From NCBI RefSeq assembly GCF_900188025.1, contig NZ_FZNO01000001.1, positions 337,616 to 401,615 of the forward strand: a stretch of 64,000 nt of DNA. The letters run 5' to 3'. This document shows, piece after piece, positions 17,389 to 26,529 of this stretch (its first letter is position 1; every line of letters begins with the position of its first letter). The notes under the pieces are model-generated. The model saw only the letters and a list, made by a program, of their open reading frames with translations. It was not told the origin of the DNA and searched no databases. Made by a program: the position numbers and the translations under genes. Source of the DNA: Blastococcus mobilis (GTDB lineage Bacteria > Actinomycetota > Actinomycetes > Mycobacteriales > Geodermatophilaceae).

Positions 17389-17934
17389 ATGCGGCAGGCA
17401 AGAAGCGTGCAGAGGTCTCGTCGTCGGGCCGTGCTGGGCAGCGTGCTGATCACTGCGGCGGTCGTCCTGACCGGATGCGGCGACGACGAGCAGCCCGTGC
17501 GGGTCGGGGGCCCCGGCGTCGAGGCCTCGGTGGGAGACATGGAGCTGCGCAACATCCGGCTGGACAACCCGCCCCCTGGGGGATACGAGGTCGGGTCGGC
17601 CGCGCTGCTGGGTGTGGCGATGGTCAACACCGGCGACGAGGAGGATCAGCTGGTCGGGGTGTCCGGGCCTGACTTCACCGCGGTGCTGGTGGACGAGAAC
17701 CCGGCCACCAGCAACCCGGCGGTGACCATCCCGGCCGACCAGACGGTCTTCACCGACGGGCCCGAGGGGCCGGTGCTCGTGTTGGCGGGGATCGACGAGA
17801 CGCTGCTCAGCTCCGAGGCCCTGCCGGTCACCTTCACCTTCGAGCGGGCCGGCGAGGTCACCGTGGACGCCCCGGTCAGCGCCCCCTTGCGGCTGACCCT
17901 CGACCGGTTCCTGCGCGAGCAGGCGGCGGACTGA
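17389..17934 (+). CDS. Secreted lipoprotein, LpqE-like
   Basis: A 181-residue protein with a twin-basic N-terminus, a hydrophobic signal segment (AVLGSVLITAAVVLTGC) and lipobox VLTGC, so it should be lipid-anchored on the outer face of the membrane. The mature part is a beta-rich domain with DMELRNIRLDNPP, VAMVNTGDEEDQLVGVS and VTFTFERAGEVTVDAPV, which resembles actinobacterial LpqE proteins and, distantly, PCuAC-type copper chaperones. The Met/His copper ligands of PCuAC are not evident. Likely co-transcribed with the upstream DUF308 gene and convergent with zwf. Confidence 0.7.
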   Translation: MRQARSVQRSRRRAVLGSVLITAAVVLTGCGDDEQPVRVGGPGVEASVGDMELRNIRLDNPPPGGYEVGSAALLGVAMVNTGDEEDQLVGVSGPDFTAVLVDENPATSNPAVTIPADQTVFTDGPEGPVLVLAGIDETLLSSEALPVTFTFERAGEVTVDAPVSAPLRLTLDRFLREQAAD

Positions 17935-17951
17935 CAGCGAGGGTACGGCCG

Positions 17952-19310
17952 TCAGGGCTGCGCAGGCCCCGAGGAGCCGGCCGGGTACTCCAGCAGCGGC
18001 ACCTCACCGGCGGCCCAGGCGGCGAGGACCGGCTCGACGATCCGCCAGCTCTCCTCGGCCTCGACGTCGCTGATCGACAGGGTGGTGCTGCCGGCCAGCA
18101 GCTCGCGGAGGAGGACCCCGTACGCGGGCAGCTCCTGGCGGGGAAGCGCCGCCTGCAGCACCTCGCGCTCGAGGTCGAAGGGATCGCCGGCGCCGTTGAG
18201 GTTGATCTCGAGGTCGATCCCGTCCGGATCGAAGCGCAGCCGCAGCACGTCGGGCTCGGGCTGGTCGTCGCCGAAGGGGAGGTGGGGAACCGGCTTGAAG
18301 TGGACCGCGATCTCCTGGCGGTCGCTGCCCAGCGCCTTGCCGGTGCGCAGCCGGAAGGGGACGCCGGCCCAACGCCAGTTGTCGACGGTGACGGTGAACT
18401 CGGCGTAGGTCTCGGTGCCCCGGGAGGGGTCGACGCCGTCCTCGGCGGTGTAGTCGGGTAGCTGCCGGCCCGCGACGGTGCCGGCGGTGTAGCGGCCGCG
18501 CACCGTGTCGCGGGCCAGGTCAGCTGGGGGGCGGACCGCGCGGAGGACGTCGGCCTTGCGCGCGGGGAGGGAGGTGTCGTCGATGGCGTGCGGCGGGTCC
18601 ATCGCCACCAGCGCCAGCAGCTGCAGCAGGTGGTTCTGCAGCATGTCGCGCAACGCGCCGGCGGTGTCGTAGTAGCCGGCCCGCCCCTCCAGACCGAGCG
18701 TCTCGTCGAAGACGATCTCGACCCGCTCGACGTGGCCGGCGTTCCAGACCGGCTCGAAGATCCTGTTGGCGAAGCGCAGCCCGAGGAGGTTGAGCACCGT
18801 CTGCATGGCGAGGAAGTGGTCGATGCGGAAGACGGCCTCCTCGGGCACCAGCCGGCGCAGGACCTCGTTGAGTGCCCGGGCGTCGGCCCGGTCGCGGCCG
18901 AAGGGCTTCTCCACGACCACCTGCGCGCCCTCGGGCAGCCCCACCTCGACCAGCGCTTCGAGGGTGGGGTGGAAGACCGTGTTGGGCAGGGCCAGGTAGA
19001 CGATCGGCACGCCGGGGAGCCCGTCCAGGGCGGCGCGCAGCTGACCGGCGTCGGTGACGTCGCCGCGGCGGTACCGCAGACAGCTGATCAGGCGCTCCCG
19101 GGCCCGCTCGTCGACCTCCGCGGCGTGCGCGGCGAGCCGGCCGCGGGCCCAGTCGCGGTAGCCGTCGTCGTCCCAGTCCTCCGTGCCGACCGCCCGCACC
19201 TCGACGTCGTGGGGGAACGCACCGGTGGCCACGAGAGAGGCCAGGGACGGCAGCAGCAGCCGGCCGGTCAGGTCGCCGGTACCGCCGAGCACCGCCAGCG
19301 AGCGCCTCAC
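17952..19310 (-). CDS. zwf: Glucose-6-phosphate dehydrogenase, divergent form
   Basis: A 452-residue NAD(P)-dependent enzyme that would oxidise glucose 6-phosphate to 6-phosphogluconolactone. It has the nucleotide-binding N-terminus LAVLGGTGDLTGRLLLPSL, EKPFGRD, and the C-terminal domain with FRLRTGKALGSDRQEI. The active-site segment is RIDHFLAMQTVLN instead of the usual RIDHYLGKE: the catalytic Asp-His are kept but the GKE Lys is replaced. It is therefore a divergent paralogue whose specificity may differ. GTG 19310 overlaps the stop of the GH15 gene (GTGA), so the pair is coupled: GH15 would release glucose, and this enzyme would oxidise it after phosphorylation. Confidence 0.85.
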   Translation of the reverse strand: MRRSLAVLGGTGDLTGRLLLPSLASLVATGAFPHDVEVRAVGTEDWDDDGYRDWARGRLAAHAAEVDERARERLISCLRYRRGDVTDAGQLRAALDGLPGVPIVYLALPNTVFHPTLEALVEVGLPEGAQVVVEKPFGRDRADARALNEVLRRLVPEEAVFRIDHFLAMQTVLNLLGLRFANRIFEPVWNAGHVERVEIVFDETLGLEGRAGYYDTAGALRDMLQNHLLQLLALVAMDPPHAIDDTSLPARKADVLRAVRPPADLARDTVRGRYTAGTVAGRQLPDYTAEDGVDPSRGTETYAEFTVTVDNWRWAGVPFRLRTGKALGSDRQEIAVHFKPVPHLPFGDDQPEPDVLRLRFDPDGIDLEINLNGAGDPFDLEREVLQAALPRQELPAYGVLLRELLAGSTTLSISDVEAEESWRIVEPVLAAWAAGEVPLLEYPAGSSGPAQP

Positions 19311-21148
19311 CGCCGCGCCTTCTCCGCGCGCGCCAGCGCCCAGCCGCTGGAGATGACCCCGACGTGGCTGAAGGCCTGCGGGAAGTTGCCGAGGAACGCG
19401 CCGGTGGACGGGTCGATCTCCTCGGCCAGCAGCCCCAGCTCGGTGGCCCGGCCGCACAGCGACGCGTACAGCTCGTGGGCCTCGTCGAGGCGGCCCTGGC
19501 CGGTCAGGTTGTCGACCAGCCAGAAGCTGCACAGCAGGAACGCGCCCTCATCCCCGGCCAGCCCGTCGGAGGACTCGGCGGGCAGATAGCGGTAGAGCAG
19601 GCCGTTCCCGGCGTCGAGGACGCGGCGCACGGCCTCGGTGGTGGACACCATTCGCGGGTCGTCGGCGGCGACCACCCGGCGCAGTGGCAGGGCCAGGAGC
19701 GATCCGTCGAGCCCCCCGCGGCCCTCGCCGTCCACCGAGAGGTGCTCGGTGAAGGTCCTCCGGTCCGGGTCCCACGCCTGCTCCAGGAGGGCGGCCCGCA
19801 TCCGGTCGGCCGCCGCCTGCCAGCGGGCCCGCGGATGGGACAGGCCGCAGAGATCGCCGATGCGCAGCGCCCGGTCGACGGCGACGTGGCACATCGCCAC
19901 CGAGTACGTGAACGGGCGACCGGTGTCGCGGATCTCCCAGATGCCGTGGTCCGGCGTGTTCCAGCGCTCGATGGCCTGCTCCGTGAGGATCCGCAGCACG
20001 CGCCACAGGTGCTCCTCGACCGTGCCGCCGGAGCGCACCCACTGGTAGGCGACGTCGAGCAGCTCGCCGTAGACGTCGTGCTGCTGCTGGTGCGCGGCGC
20101 CGTTGCCCCAGCGCACCGGGCCCGAACCCCGGTAGCCGGACAGCGCGACGTCCTGCCATTCGGTGACCGGTCGGCCGCCGTCGAGGGCGTACATGATGCT
20201 GACCCGCTGGTCGCGCTCGGCGTTGGTGAGCGTCCAGGCGAGGAACGCCTCCGACTCGGTGTGCATGCCGATGCGGCGCAGGGCGTAGGTGGAGAAGGCC
20301 GCGTCGCGGACCCAGGTGTAGCGGTAGTCCCAGTTGCGCTCCCCGCCGATCTGCTCGGGCAGCGAGGAGGTGGCGGCGGCCACGATGGCGCCGGTCGCGG
20401 CGTGGTCGAGCAGCTTGAGGGTCAGCGCCGAGCGCCGGACCAGGGCCTGCTGCGGCCCCTCGTAACTCAACCGCTGCGCCCAGCGGCGCCACGCCTGCGC
20501 CGTCCGGTCGACCAGCTCCACCGGGTCGGTGCGGTGCAGGATCCGGGTGTTGCCCGACCAGTGCAGCGACACGGTCAGCCGCTCACCGGCGGCCAGGGTC
20601 GTCCGGCCTCCGAGGGACCCGTCGCGACCGACCGTGAGCTCGGCGGAGCACCACAGCACCAGGTGCAGCTCCGGCCGGGTGGCCCAGTGGATCCGCCAGC
20701 CACCGCCCTCCCGGGTGACCTGCACCCGGTCGAAGGGCGTCAGGCGGACGTCCACCTCCACCGACCCGCTGAGGACCCGCGCCACCCGCAGCAGTTCGCC
20801 GCGCCCGGGCGACACGAGCTCAGCGAGGTCGGCTCCCGAGCGCAGCGTCATGCAGTCGGTCAGCTCCAGCACCCCCTCGGGCCCGCGCAGCTCGGTGACC
20901 AGGACACCGGTGTCCTCCACGTAGCGCTGCCCGGCCTCGCGCAGGTCGACCGGGCGGATGGTCAGGTGGCCACCGCGCACGGGGTCGAGCAGCCCGGCCA
21001 GGAAGGGCCGGCTGTCGAACTCGGGCAGGCACAGCCAGGGGATCGAGCCGTCGCGGGCGACCAGCGCGCAGGTGGCGCCGTCCCCGATGATCCCGTGGTC
21101 CTCGATGGGCAGGTACCCGTCGATGCGGGTCAGCGGTCGGGTCGGCAC
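19307..21148 (-). CDS. Glycoside hydrolase family 15 (glucoamylase/trehalase-like)
   Basis: About 613 residues. N-terminal beta-sandwich domain (IDGYLPIEDHGIIGDG, SIPWLCLPEFDSRPFLAGLLD) and C-terminal (alpha/alpha)6 barrel with ERNWDYRYTWVRDAAFS. The putative general acid is in HGIWEIRDTGRPFTYS and the general base Glu in LAEEIDPSTGAFLGNFPQ. Actinobacterial members hydrolyse trehalose or alpha-glucans to glucose. No signal peptide, so cytoplasmic. The start is GTG 21148 (VPTRPLTRIDGYLP), with a weak GGAGC ribosome site. Translationally coupled to the downstream G6PDH. Confidence 0.88.
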   Translation of the reverse strand: MPTRPLTRIDGYLPIEDHGIIGDGATCALVARDGSIPWLCLPEFDSRPFLAGLLDPVRGGHLTIRPVDLREAGQRYVEDTGVLVTELRGPEGVLELTDCMTLRSGADLAELVSPGRGELLRVARVLSGSVEVDVRLTPFDRVQVTREGGGWRIHWATRPELHLVLWCSAELTVGRDGSLGGRTTLAAGERLTVSLHWSGNTRILHRTDPVELVDRTAQAWRRWAQRLSYEGPQQALVRRSALTLKLLDHAATGAIVAAATSSLPEQIGGERNWDYRYTWVRDAAFSTYALRRIGMHTESEAFLAWTLTNAERDQRVSIMYALDGGRPVTEWQDVALSGYRGSGPVRWGNGAAHQQQHDVYGELLDVAYQWVRSGGTVEEHLWRVLRILTEQAIERWNTPDHGIWEIRDTGRPFTYSVAMCHVAVDRALRIGDLCGLSHPRARWQAAADRMRAALLEQAWDPDRRTFTEHLSVDGEGRGGLDGSLLALPLRRVVAADDPRMVSTTEAVRRVLDAGNGLLYRYLPAESSDGLAGDEGAFLLCSFWLVDNLTGQGRLDEAHELYASLCGRATELGLLAEEIDPSTGAFLGNFPQAFSHVGVISSGWALARAEKARR

Positions 21149-21507
21149 GGCGCTCCGGTCCTGGCATCGGGATCTGGGTCGCCCGTCTGTCTGCCCCCCG
21201 CCCGACTTCCTCAACCCCGCGGCCAGCACAGGTGTCGACCGCTGTGCATCATGCGTGGAGCGCTCCCGGGGCCGGTGGGCCAGCGCTGCATCACCTACGC
21301 GCCGCGCCCGGTGGCCGTGGTCCGTCCGTCCCGGGCCACCAACCGCTCCCGGTCCGACGGCGGCGGAATACCCCATGACCTGACGGGTACGTGGCCCTCC
21401 GGCACGGCACGGCCTCGCCGCTGGCCGACGGGTTCACGGCACCGACAGCGCGAGCCGGCAGGCCGCCTGCCCGACGACGGCCCGCCCAGTGCGTGGCCCC
21501 CATGTCG
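21149..21507. other. Intergenic region without recognisable gene
   Basis: About 360 bases upstream of the GH15 gene. I see no gene, RNA or convincing promoter. Open frames present have no family resemblance. It borders the pseudogene cluster that follows. Confidence 0.6.
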
Positions 21508-21611
21508 GTCGATCGCGAGGCCGTGTCCGGGCGCCCGGTCGAGGATGAGATCGACAGCGCACTGGCCGACCAGTCCATCAAGCAGTTCATCGATCCGAGT
21601 GACATCGCGGC
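21508..21611 (+). pseudogene. Short-chain dehydrogenase, internal C-terminal fragment
   Basis: The frame reads SGRPVEDEIDSALADQSIK and then QFIDPSDIAA, which matches the region before the last strand of SDR-family enzymes (typical form: NQSIKxFVDPxDIAALAVFLASD). Upstream there is no Rossmann fold or catalytic Tyr-x-x-x-Lys, and the frame loses SDR similarity right after DIAA, where an M20 fragment begins. A deletion scar, not a functional gene. Confidence 0.6.
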
Positions 21612-22031
21612 ACCCGCAGCACGATCCTCGGCGCCATCGAACGGATCGTCCGCGCGGAGTGCCAGGCGTCGGGCAGCCGCCGTGAGCCGGAGTTCGAGCT
21701 GTTCCCGCTGACCGACAACGACGAGGCTGCCACCAGCCGGGTGGAGTCGGGGTTCGCGACGTTCTTCGGGGAGCGGGCCGGACCGGTGGGACAGCAGTCG
21801 GCCAGCGAGGGCTTCAGCGACCTGCCCACCGCGCTGGGCGCGCCCTCCACGTACTGGTTCATCGGAGGCATCGACGCGGACCGCTACGCCGAGGCCGAGC
21901 GGTCCGGCCGAGTCACCCAGGACATCCCGGTGAACCACTCCGCCACCTTCGCCCCGGTCATCCAGCCGACGTTGGACACGGGCACCCAGGCGCTCGTCGT
22001 CGCGGCTCTGGCCTGGCTGGCCGCCTGGCCG
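21612..22031 (+). pseudogene. M20-family amidohydrolase, C-terminal fragment
   Basis: The frame reads ILGAIERIVRAECQASG, EPEFELFPLTDNDEAAT, STYWFIGGIDADRYAEAE and DIPVNHSATFAPVIQPTLD. This is the last ~135 residues of an M20 amidohydrolase (hippurate hydrolase type). The metal-binding N-terminal half is gone; the fragment starts directly at the SDR remnant. Its own stop is missing: the frame runs through an 8-bp repeat into the antisense end of the TRIC gene. Two unrelated stumps in one stretch indicate a large deletion or serial decay. Confidence 0.75.
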
Positions 22032-22052
22032 CCTGGCCGCCTGGCCGCCGGG
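22021..22052. repeat. Short tandem repeat, CCGCCTGG x4
   Basis: Four consecutive copies of the octamer CCGCCTGG, the last one imperfect (CCGCCGGG), at the 3' end of the M20 remnant. Confidence 0.8.
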
Positions 22053-22080
22053 CCGTCGGAGAGCCACGTCCCGGGAGAGG

Positions 22081-22716
22081 TCAGCCGTCCTTGGCGGGGG
22101 GGCTGCCGGGCGGGACGGGCGCGTTCACGTCGAAGTGGACGCCGACCATGCGGATGACGAAGCACAGGGCAGCGGCGCCGCCCGTGGCGATCGGCCCCCG
22201 GATCCCGAGCAGTTCGGCGATGACGACGGCGGTGGCGCCGATGAGCGCCGGAACGGCGTAGAGCCCACTGCTGAGCACCGACGGGACCCGGCCGGTGAGC
22301 ACGTCGCGGAGCGTGCCGCCGCCGACCGCCGTGATCGTGCCGACGATGATGGCCTGCGCGGGGCCGAAGCCGAGCCCGGCCGCCTTGAGGGCGCCGGTGA
22401 CGGCGAACAGGCTCAGCCCGGCGGCGTCCAGGACGTTGATCGCCCGGTTGATCCGTTCCAGCCGATGCCCGGCGAAGAACACGATCAGCCCCCCGCTGGC
22501 TGCCACGGCCAGGTAGCGCCAGTCGAGGAAGGTGGCCGGGGGCAGGCTGTCGAGGAAGATGTCGCGGATGGCGCCGCCGCCGAGCGCGGTGATCATGCCG
22601 AGGGTGACGACGCCGACGATGTCGAGCCGGGTGGCGCGCAGGGCCGTCAGGGCACCGTTGAGCGCGAAGGCGAACGTGCCGACGAGGTCGAAGATCAACA
22701 GCGCCGTGGTCGCCAT
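22081..22716 (-). CDS. TRIC / UPF0126-family membrane channel (YadS/YicG type)
   Basis: A 211-residue protein with about seven TM helices in two homologous halves. The repeat motifs are GMITALGGGAIRDIFL and GTITAVGGGTLRDVL, the glycine-rich kinked helices of trimeric intracellular cation channels. Bacterial members conduct small cations; some YadS/YicG relatives have been linked to glycine uptake. ATG 22716 (MATTALLIFDLVGTF) is chosen because the helices start there; GGAGG lies 12 bases upstream. A 7-bp GC-rich inverted repeat (GGGCCGC-A-GCGGCCC) lies in the 273-base leader. Confidence 0.85.
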   Translation of the reverse strand: MATTALLIFDLVGTFAFALNGALTALRATRLDIVGVVTLGMITALGGGAIRDIFLDSLPPATFLDWRYLAVAASGGLIVFFAGHRLERINRAINVLDAAGLSLFAVTGALKAAGLGFGPAQAIIVGTITAVGGGTLRDVLTGRVPSVLSSGLYAVPALIGATAVVIAELLGIRGPIATGGAAALCFVIRMVGVHFDVNAPVPPGSPPAKDG

Positions 22717-22989
22717 GGGTCGACTCGTTCCTCCCTGCGGGGTCACTCGGGACGTCACGTGGGTGGTGGGGCCGCAGCGGCCCTGTGCGGGGGTACCTCC
22801 GCCCACACCGACGGTCTCTGTCACGCCGGTGTCCAGACGAGAGCTTCTCAGAAGGAGTGAACCGCGCCTGCGGCAGCACGGCGGCCGCGCCTCTCGGGTC
22901 TCGGGCCGGAGGGGGGTCGGGGAGGTGCCGGCGACCTGACGTCGGGGACGCCGGCCCTGGACGGGCGTGCGAAGGCTCGTTCGCTCCCC

Positions 22990-25284
22990 TCAGCTGTGCT
23001 GCTCCGGTGAGCCGGCGTCACGTCGACGACCGGCCGGTTCCTTCGCGCCGAGATCGCGGGCGAGGCCTGTGACGGCTGCATCCAGACGGCGGAGAGTGTG
23101 TATGGCGATGAGTTCCCGGCTGCCCGGCTCCTCCGCCCCATCGTGATCGACCCGCCTTCCGCCCTCCTCCGGCGATCGGGCGCGCAGGGCCTGCTCGGCC
23201 CGGTCCAGGAGGTCATCAGCCGGTGACACGGTCGCGGTCCGGCCCGCGATGAGATCACCCAGCGCGGCGATGTTCTCCTGGACGTGCCGGGCCGCGGCGT
23301 CCAGGTCGTCCTGCACCGCGGCCCGGGTGTGGGACGGCGCGGGCCGGGCGCTGATGCCGGCGAGCGTGCGGGCGTAGTGGCTGCAGTTGGTCAGCACCTC
23401 CAGGGCCCGACGGGCACCGTGCCGCCCGCCCAGCCCTGTGACGCCGCTCGTCATCGGCGCGGCGACGGTCCGCAGCCGGTGGAGCCGCCGGGTGAGCTCG
23501 GCGGTCTGTTCCGTCAGTGGCGGGGAGCTCTCCTTGCCCAGGGGGCTGCCCGCCGCGCTCCCGACCAGGTCGGCAAGGGTGGCGGTGAAGTCGCGGGCGG
23601 CGCCGCGGGCGAGCTCTGCCGTGCTGCTGGGCAGCACCACGAGCGCCACCAGTACACCGATGGTGGCCCCCACGGCGGTCTCCTGGAACCGGTCGACCAG
23701 GACGTCGACGCTGAACTCCCCGAGGAGGCCGTAGACCAGCGCCAGGAGGACGGTGCTGAAGAAGACCGACACGGCGTAGCCGGCCTGCATGAAGAAGAGC
23801 GTCAGGTAGAACGCCGCCACGACCAGCACCAAGGACGCGACGGTGTCGCCGCGGACGGCGGTGGCGAGCACGACACCCGCAGCCAGGCCGAGCACCGTCC
23901 CGAGCAGGCGCTGCCAACCCCTGGCCAGGGTCTGCCCGCTCGACTCGGTCCCGAGGAAGATCACGAGCGCGGAGATGAATGCCCAGTACCACCGCGTGGC
24001 CGACAGCAGATTGCCGGCGACGATCGCCAGTGAGGTGGCGACGCCGACCTGGATGGCCCGTCGGGTGCTCGGCCCCAGCCGAGTCGGCACGGTGTCCGGC
24101 GACTCCTCACCCGCCGGTCGCTCCATGTTCTTCGGCCGCTCGTCGACCGTCTCTTTCTCCCCCGCGCTGACGGGGCCGTCACCGATCCCGGTCCGGTCGG
24201 CGGGAGAAGCGGCCAGGAGGTGCAGCTGGACCACTGCGCCGGCCGTCTCGTGGAGCGCGAGCGCGAGGCGTCGCACGTCCTCGGTCGCGTCCCCGTCCTC
24301 GGTGCTCGGCGAGCCCGGGTCGATGTCCAGCACCCCCGCCGCCCGTCGGCCGGCCGCCGTCAGATCGACGGGGTTGGTCGCGGTCTGCAGTTCGGTCCCC
24401 ACCGCCTCGAGCGCGTCGTGCAGGCGGGCGCGGACGGCCGGCGAGATCTCCTCGACCGTGGCGGCCACCCGTTCGGCGGAGGAGCCGAGGCGCTCGGCGG
24501 CCAGCTCGGCGTCGAAGACGACGCGAAGGAGCTGCTCCACGTCGACGTCCAGCGGTCGACCGGTGTCGTCGCGATGCTGGGTGAGCTGGCCGTGGACCGT
24601 CAGCGCCGTCTCGTTCAGCCGAGCACTTCGGGTGCGTAGCCGGCCGAGCAGTCGCTCGTCCGCTCGTCCGGCGCGGACGGCGTCGTCCACCGCGTCCACG
24701 ACCGCGCCGACGCGCACCTGGAAGGCGGCGAGCGTGCGCGGGAGCACTCGGTCGGGCCGGTCGAGGAGGACGGACCCCAGGACGAGGTGGCCGGTGCCCG
24801 CGCCGACCGCGACCGCAGTGACCAACCACGGCAGCTGACCCGGGGGTGGACCGACGACGAGTGCTGCGAAGTAGGCCAGGAGAGCGCCTGTGCCCAGTAC
24901 CGTCCCGCGGGAGCCGAACCGTTGGACGTAGAAGGCCATGGTCGAGACCAGAACCAGCCCGAGCCCCCCGGCCAGCCGGTGCGGCGCCAGTAGCGCGCCG
25001 GCGGAGAGCGTCGTGGCGGCGACCGCCACCAGCAGGACGGTCGTGAACCGCCGGTGACGGGGATCGAGGTCGGGTGGTGAGAGAGCAGGGGCCATGGCGA
25101 CCAGCGCGCCGACCATCACGCCGGACGACGGCTGCCCGGCGACCGCGGCCAGCAACGCCAGGACGGCCAGCACGACCGCCAGGGCGACCGTCGTCCGTCC
25201 GGCGGAGCGCAGGCGGATGAGCCCGGGGTCAGCGCCGAGCAGCCGTCCCCAGGCGCGTTCGGCGAGCATTCTCAGCCGGTGCAC
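22990..25284 (-). CDS. FUSC family membrane transporter (aromatic acid exporter type)
   Basis: A 764-residue protein with two hydrophobic blocks: six helices in residues ~25-170, a long soluble helical region, then FSSTVLL-type helices in the second block (TSLAIVAGNLLSATRWYWAF, SGQTLARGWQRLLGTVLGL, VGATIGVLVALVVLP). This is the layout of fusaric-acid-resistance/YccS-like efflux proteins, which extrude organic acids. The substrate is unknown. It begins with GTG 25284; a nearby in-frame ATG (MLAERAW) is the alternative. No partner membrane-fusion gene is present. Confidence 0.85.
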   Translation of the reverse strand: MHRLRMLAERAWGRLLGADPGLIRLRSAGRTTVALAVVLAVLALLAAVAGQPSSGVMVGALVAMAPALSPPDLDPRHRRFTTVLLVAVAATTLSAGALLAPHRLAGGLGLVLVSTMAFYVQRFGSRGTVLGTGALLAYFAALVVGPPPGQLPWLVTAVAVGAGTGHLVLGSVLLDRPDRVLPRTLAAFQVRVGAVVDAVDDAVRAGRADERLLGRLRTRSARLNETALTVHGQLTQHRDDTGRPLDVDVEQLLRVVFDAELAAERLGSSAERVAATVEEISPAVRARLHDALEAVGTELQTATNPVDLTAAGRRAAGVLDIDPGSPSTEDGDATEDVRRLALALHETAGAVVQLHLLAASPADRTGIGDGPVSAGEKETVDERPKNMERPAGEESPDTVPTRLGPSTRRAIQVGVATSLAIVAGNLLSATRWYWAFISALVIFLGTESSGQTLARGWQRLLGTVLGLAAGVVLATAVRGDTVASLVLVVAAFYLTLFFMQAGYAVSVFFSTVLLALVYGLLGEFSVDVLVDRFQETAVGATIGVLVALVVLPSSTAELARGAARDFTATLADLVGSAAGSPLGKESSPPLTEQTAELTRRLHRLRTVAAPMTSGVTGLGGRHGARRALEVLTNCSHYARTLAGISARPAPSHTRAAVQDDLDAAARHVQENIAALGDLIAGRTATVSPADDLLDRAEQALRARSPEEGGRRVDHDGAEEPGSRELIAIHTLRRLDAAVTGLARDLGAKEPAGRRRDAGSPEQHS

Positions 25285-25609
25285 GACTCATCCTCCGGTG
25301 CACAGTGTCCGGCGTCCTCACCCCCGCGGACGTCCGCGAGTCCGCGGACATCGGTCCGAGCGCCACGACTCGCGGGAGGCTGCCGCTCAGGGGCCGGCTG
25401 ATGCTGCCGCCACACCCGTCCGCGGCTGGGGACGCTGGTCGGGTTCGGCCCGTCACCAGCTGAGCACGGAATCGACGGTCCTGCCAGCGGACCCGTTGGG
25501 CCGTCAGCCGACAGTCCGTGCCTGGGGAGGAGCGCCCCGGGTAGACGCTCCGGCGAGCAGACGGCCGGGAGCGACGGGCGCGACTACCTGGCGCGTGCGC
25601 GGGCCGCGA
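25285..25609. other. Intergenic region without recognisable gene
   Basis: About 325 bases upstream of the FUSC gene. No family-like open frame, RNA or repeat noted. Confidence 0.55.
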
Positions 25610-25963
25610 TCACGCGCGGACGGCCGCCTTGGCGCGGAGCTCGACCAGTGCGTCCAGGAACGCCTCCGAGGAGGTCCCGAACGGCTGGATCACGTCCTCC
25701 AACACCTGCAGGGGCACACGGGCACGGATCGCGACGGTGGCCTGCTGGAGCCACTCGCCGGCCTCGGGGCCCTCGCAGCGGCCACGAGCCCGCTCAACGT
25801 GTCGCATTCGCTCCGCCGTCCCAGCAGACCGGGCGAGGAGCTGCTGCTGGACATGGTCACCGCCTGGCGGGTCGAAGAGCGCGTACGGCGGGTTCGGCTC
25901 GATCAGCTCCGGGTGCTCGCCGCAGCGCAGGACGGTCGGCCGACGTCGATCATCCCGCCGCGA
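25610..25963 (-). pseudogene. Open frame of unknown family, possible gene remnant
   Basis: The frame is open for ~118 codons and looks protein-like (HPELIEPNPPYALFDPPGG, PEAGEWLQQATVAIRARVPL, EDVIQPFGTSSEAFLDALVE). The first usual start is ATG 25807, which would leave only 65 residues; upstream the frame ends at a stop at 25964-25966. I recognise no family. It may be the C-terminal half of a lost gene or a small real gene. Confidence 0.35.
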
Positions 25964-26404
25964 TCAGCGACAGAGCGCTTCGCGTGCGCGTGCGGAGGTC
26001 CGGGTCCTTCATCGGACGTCCCCTCGGTGGGGCGGTCGTCGCGGGCCCCCGCGACGCGGCTCACCGGTCGCAGGACTGACGGAGACGAGAGTCTCTCTCG
26101 CCAGACGTCCACCAACAGCCCCGTGGCCGCCGGCGCGAGAAGTCCCCGGCGTCCGGGTCGCCGTCACGCTGTGTCGTCGTCCGATCGGTGTGGCGTCGGC
26201 CGGGTCATCCGCTCCGGCCGCGCAACCGTCGTCGAATGCCGGTCCGAGTGGGTGGGGCAGGTGGCGCATCCACCCGAGACGTCGTCACTGCCGCCCCTGC
26301 ACCCCCTCGACCCGGTCCCACGGGGGTACCGGCGTCCGTCGGATTTCTCCGCCGGGACGGCGGAAGAGCCCCCAATTCGACAACGGGTACCTACGCTTTC
26401 CGGC
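25964..26404. other. Intergenic region upstream of the small hypothetical operon
   Basis: About 440 bases. I see no supported gene. The promoter of the following two-gene unit should lie at its right end; no clear consensus was found. Confidence 0.5.
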
Positions 26405-26524
26405 GTGGGCAACATCGGTAAGGAAGTCCGCCGCATCGAGGTTCTGCCAGTGCCGGAGCCGACGCGGGAGCCGGCTCCGCCGGAGCGACCCGAGCCGCAT
26501 CGGGAACCGGCCCCTACGAGGTAG
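26405..26524 (+). CDS. Small proline-rich conserved protein, 39 residues
   Basis: GTG 26405 opens a short frame: MGNIGKEVRRIEVLPVPEP followed by a Pro/Glu-rich tail to a TAG-free stop at 26524. Small proteins of this pattern (G-x-I-G-x-x-x-R-x-I-E-V-x-P plus Pro-rich tail) occur widely in Actinobacteria next to a larger hypothetical gene, as here. It is five bases upstream of that gene, so the two are probably co-translated. Function unknown. Confidence 0.65.
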   Translation: MGNIGKEVRRIEVLPVPEPTREPAPPERPEPHREPAPTR

Positions 26525-26529
26525 CTGCG

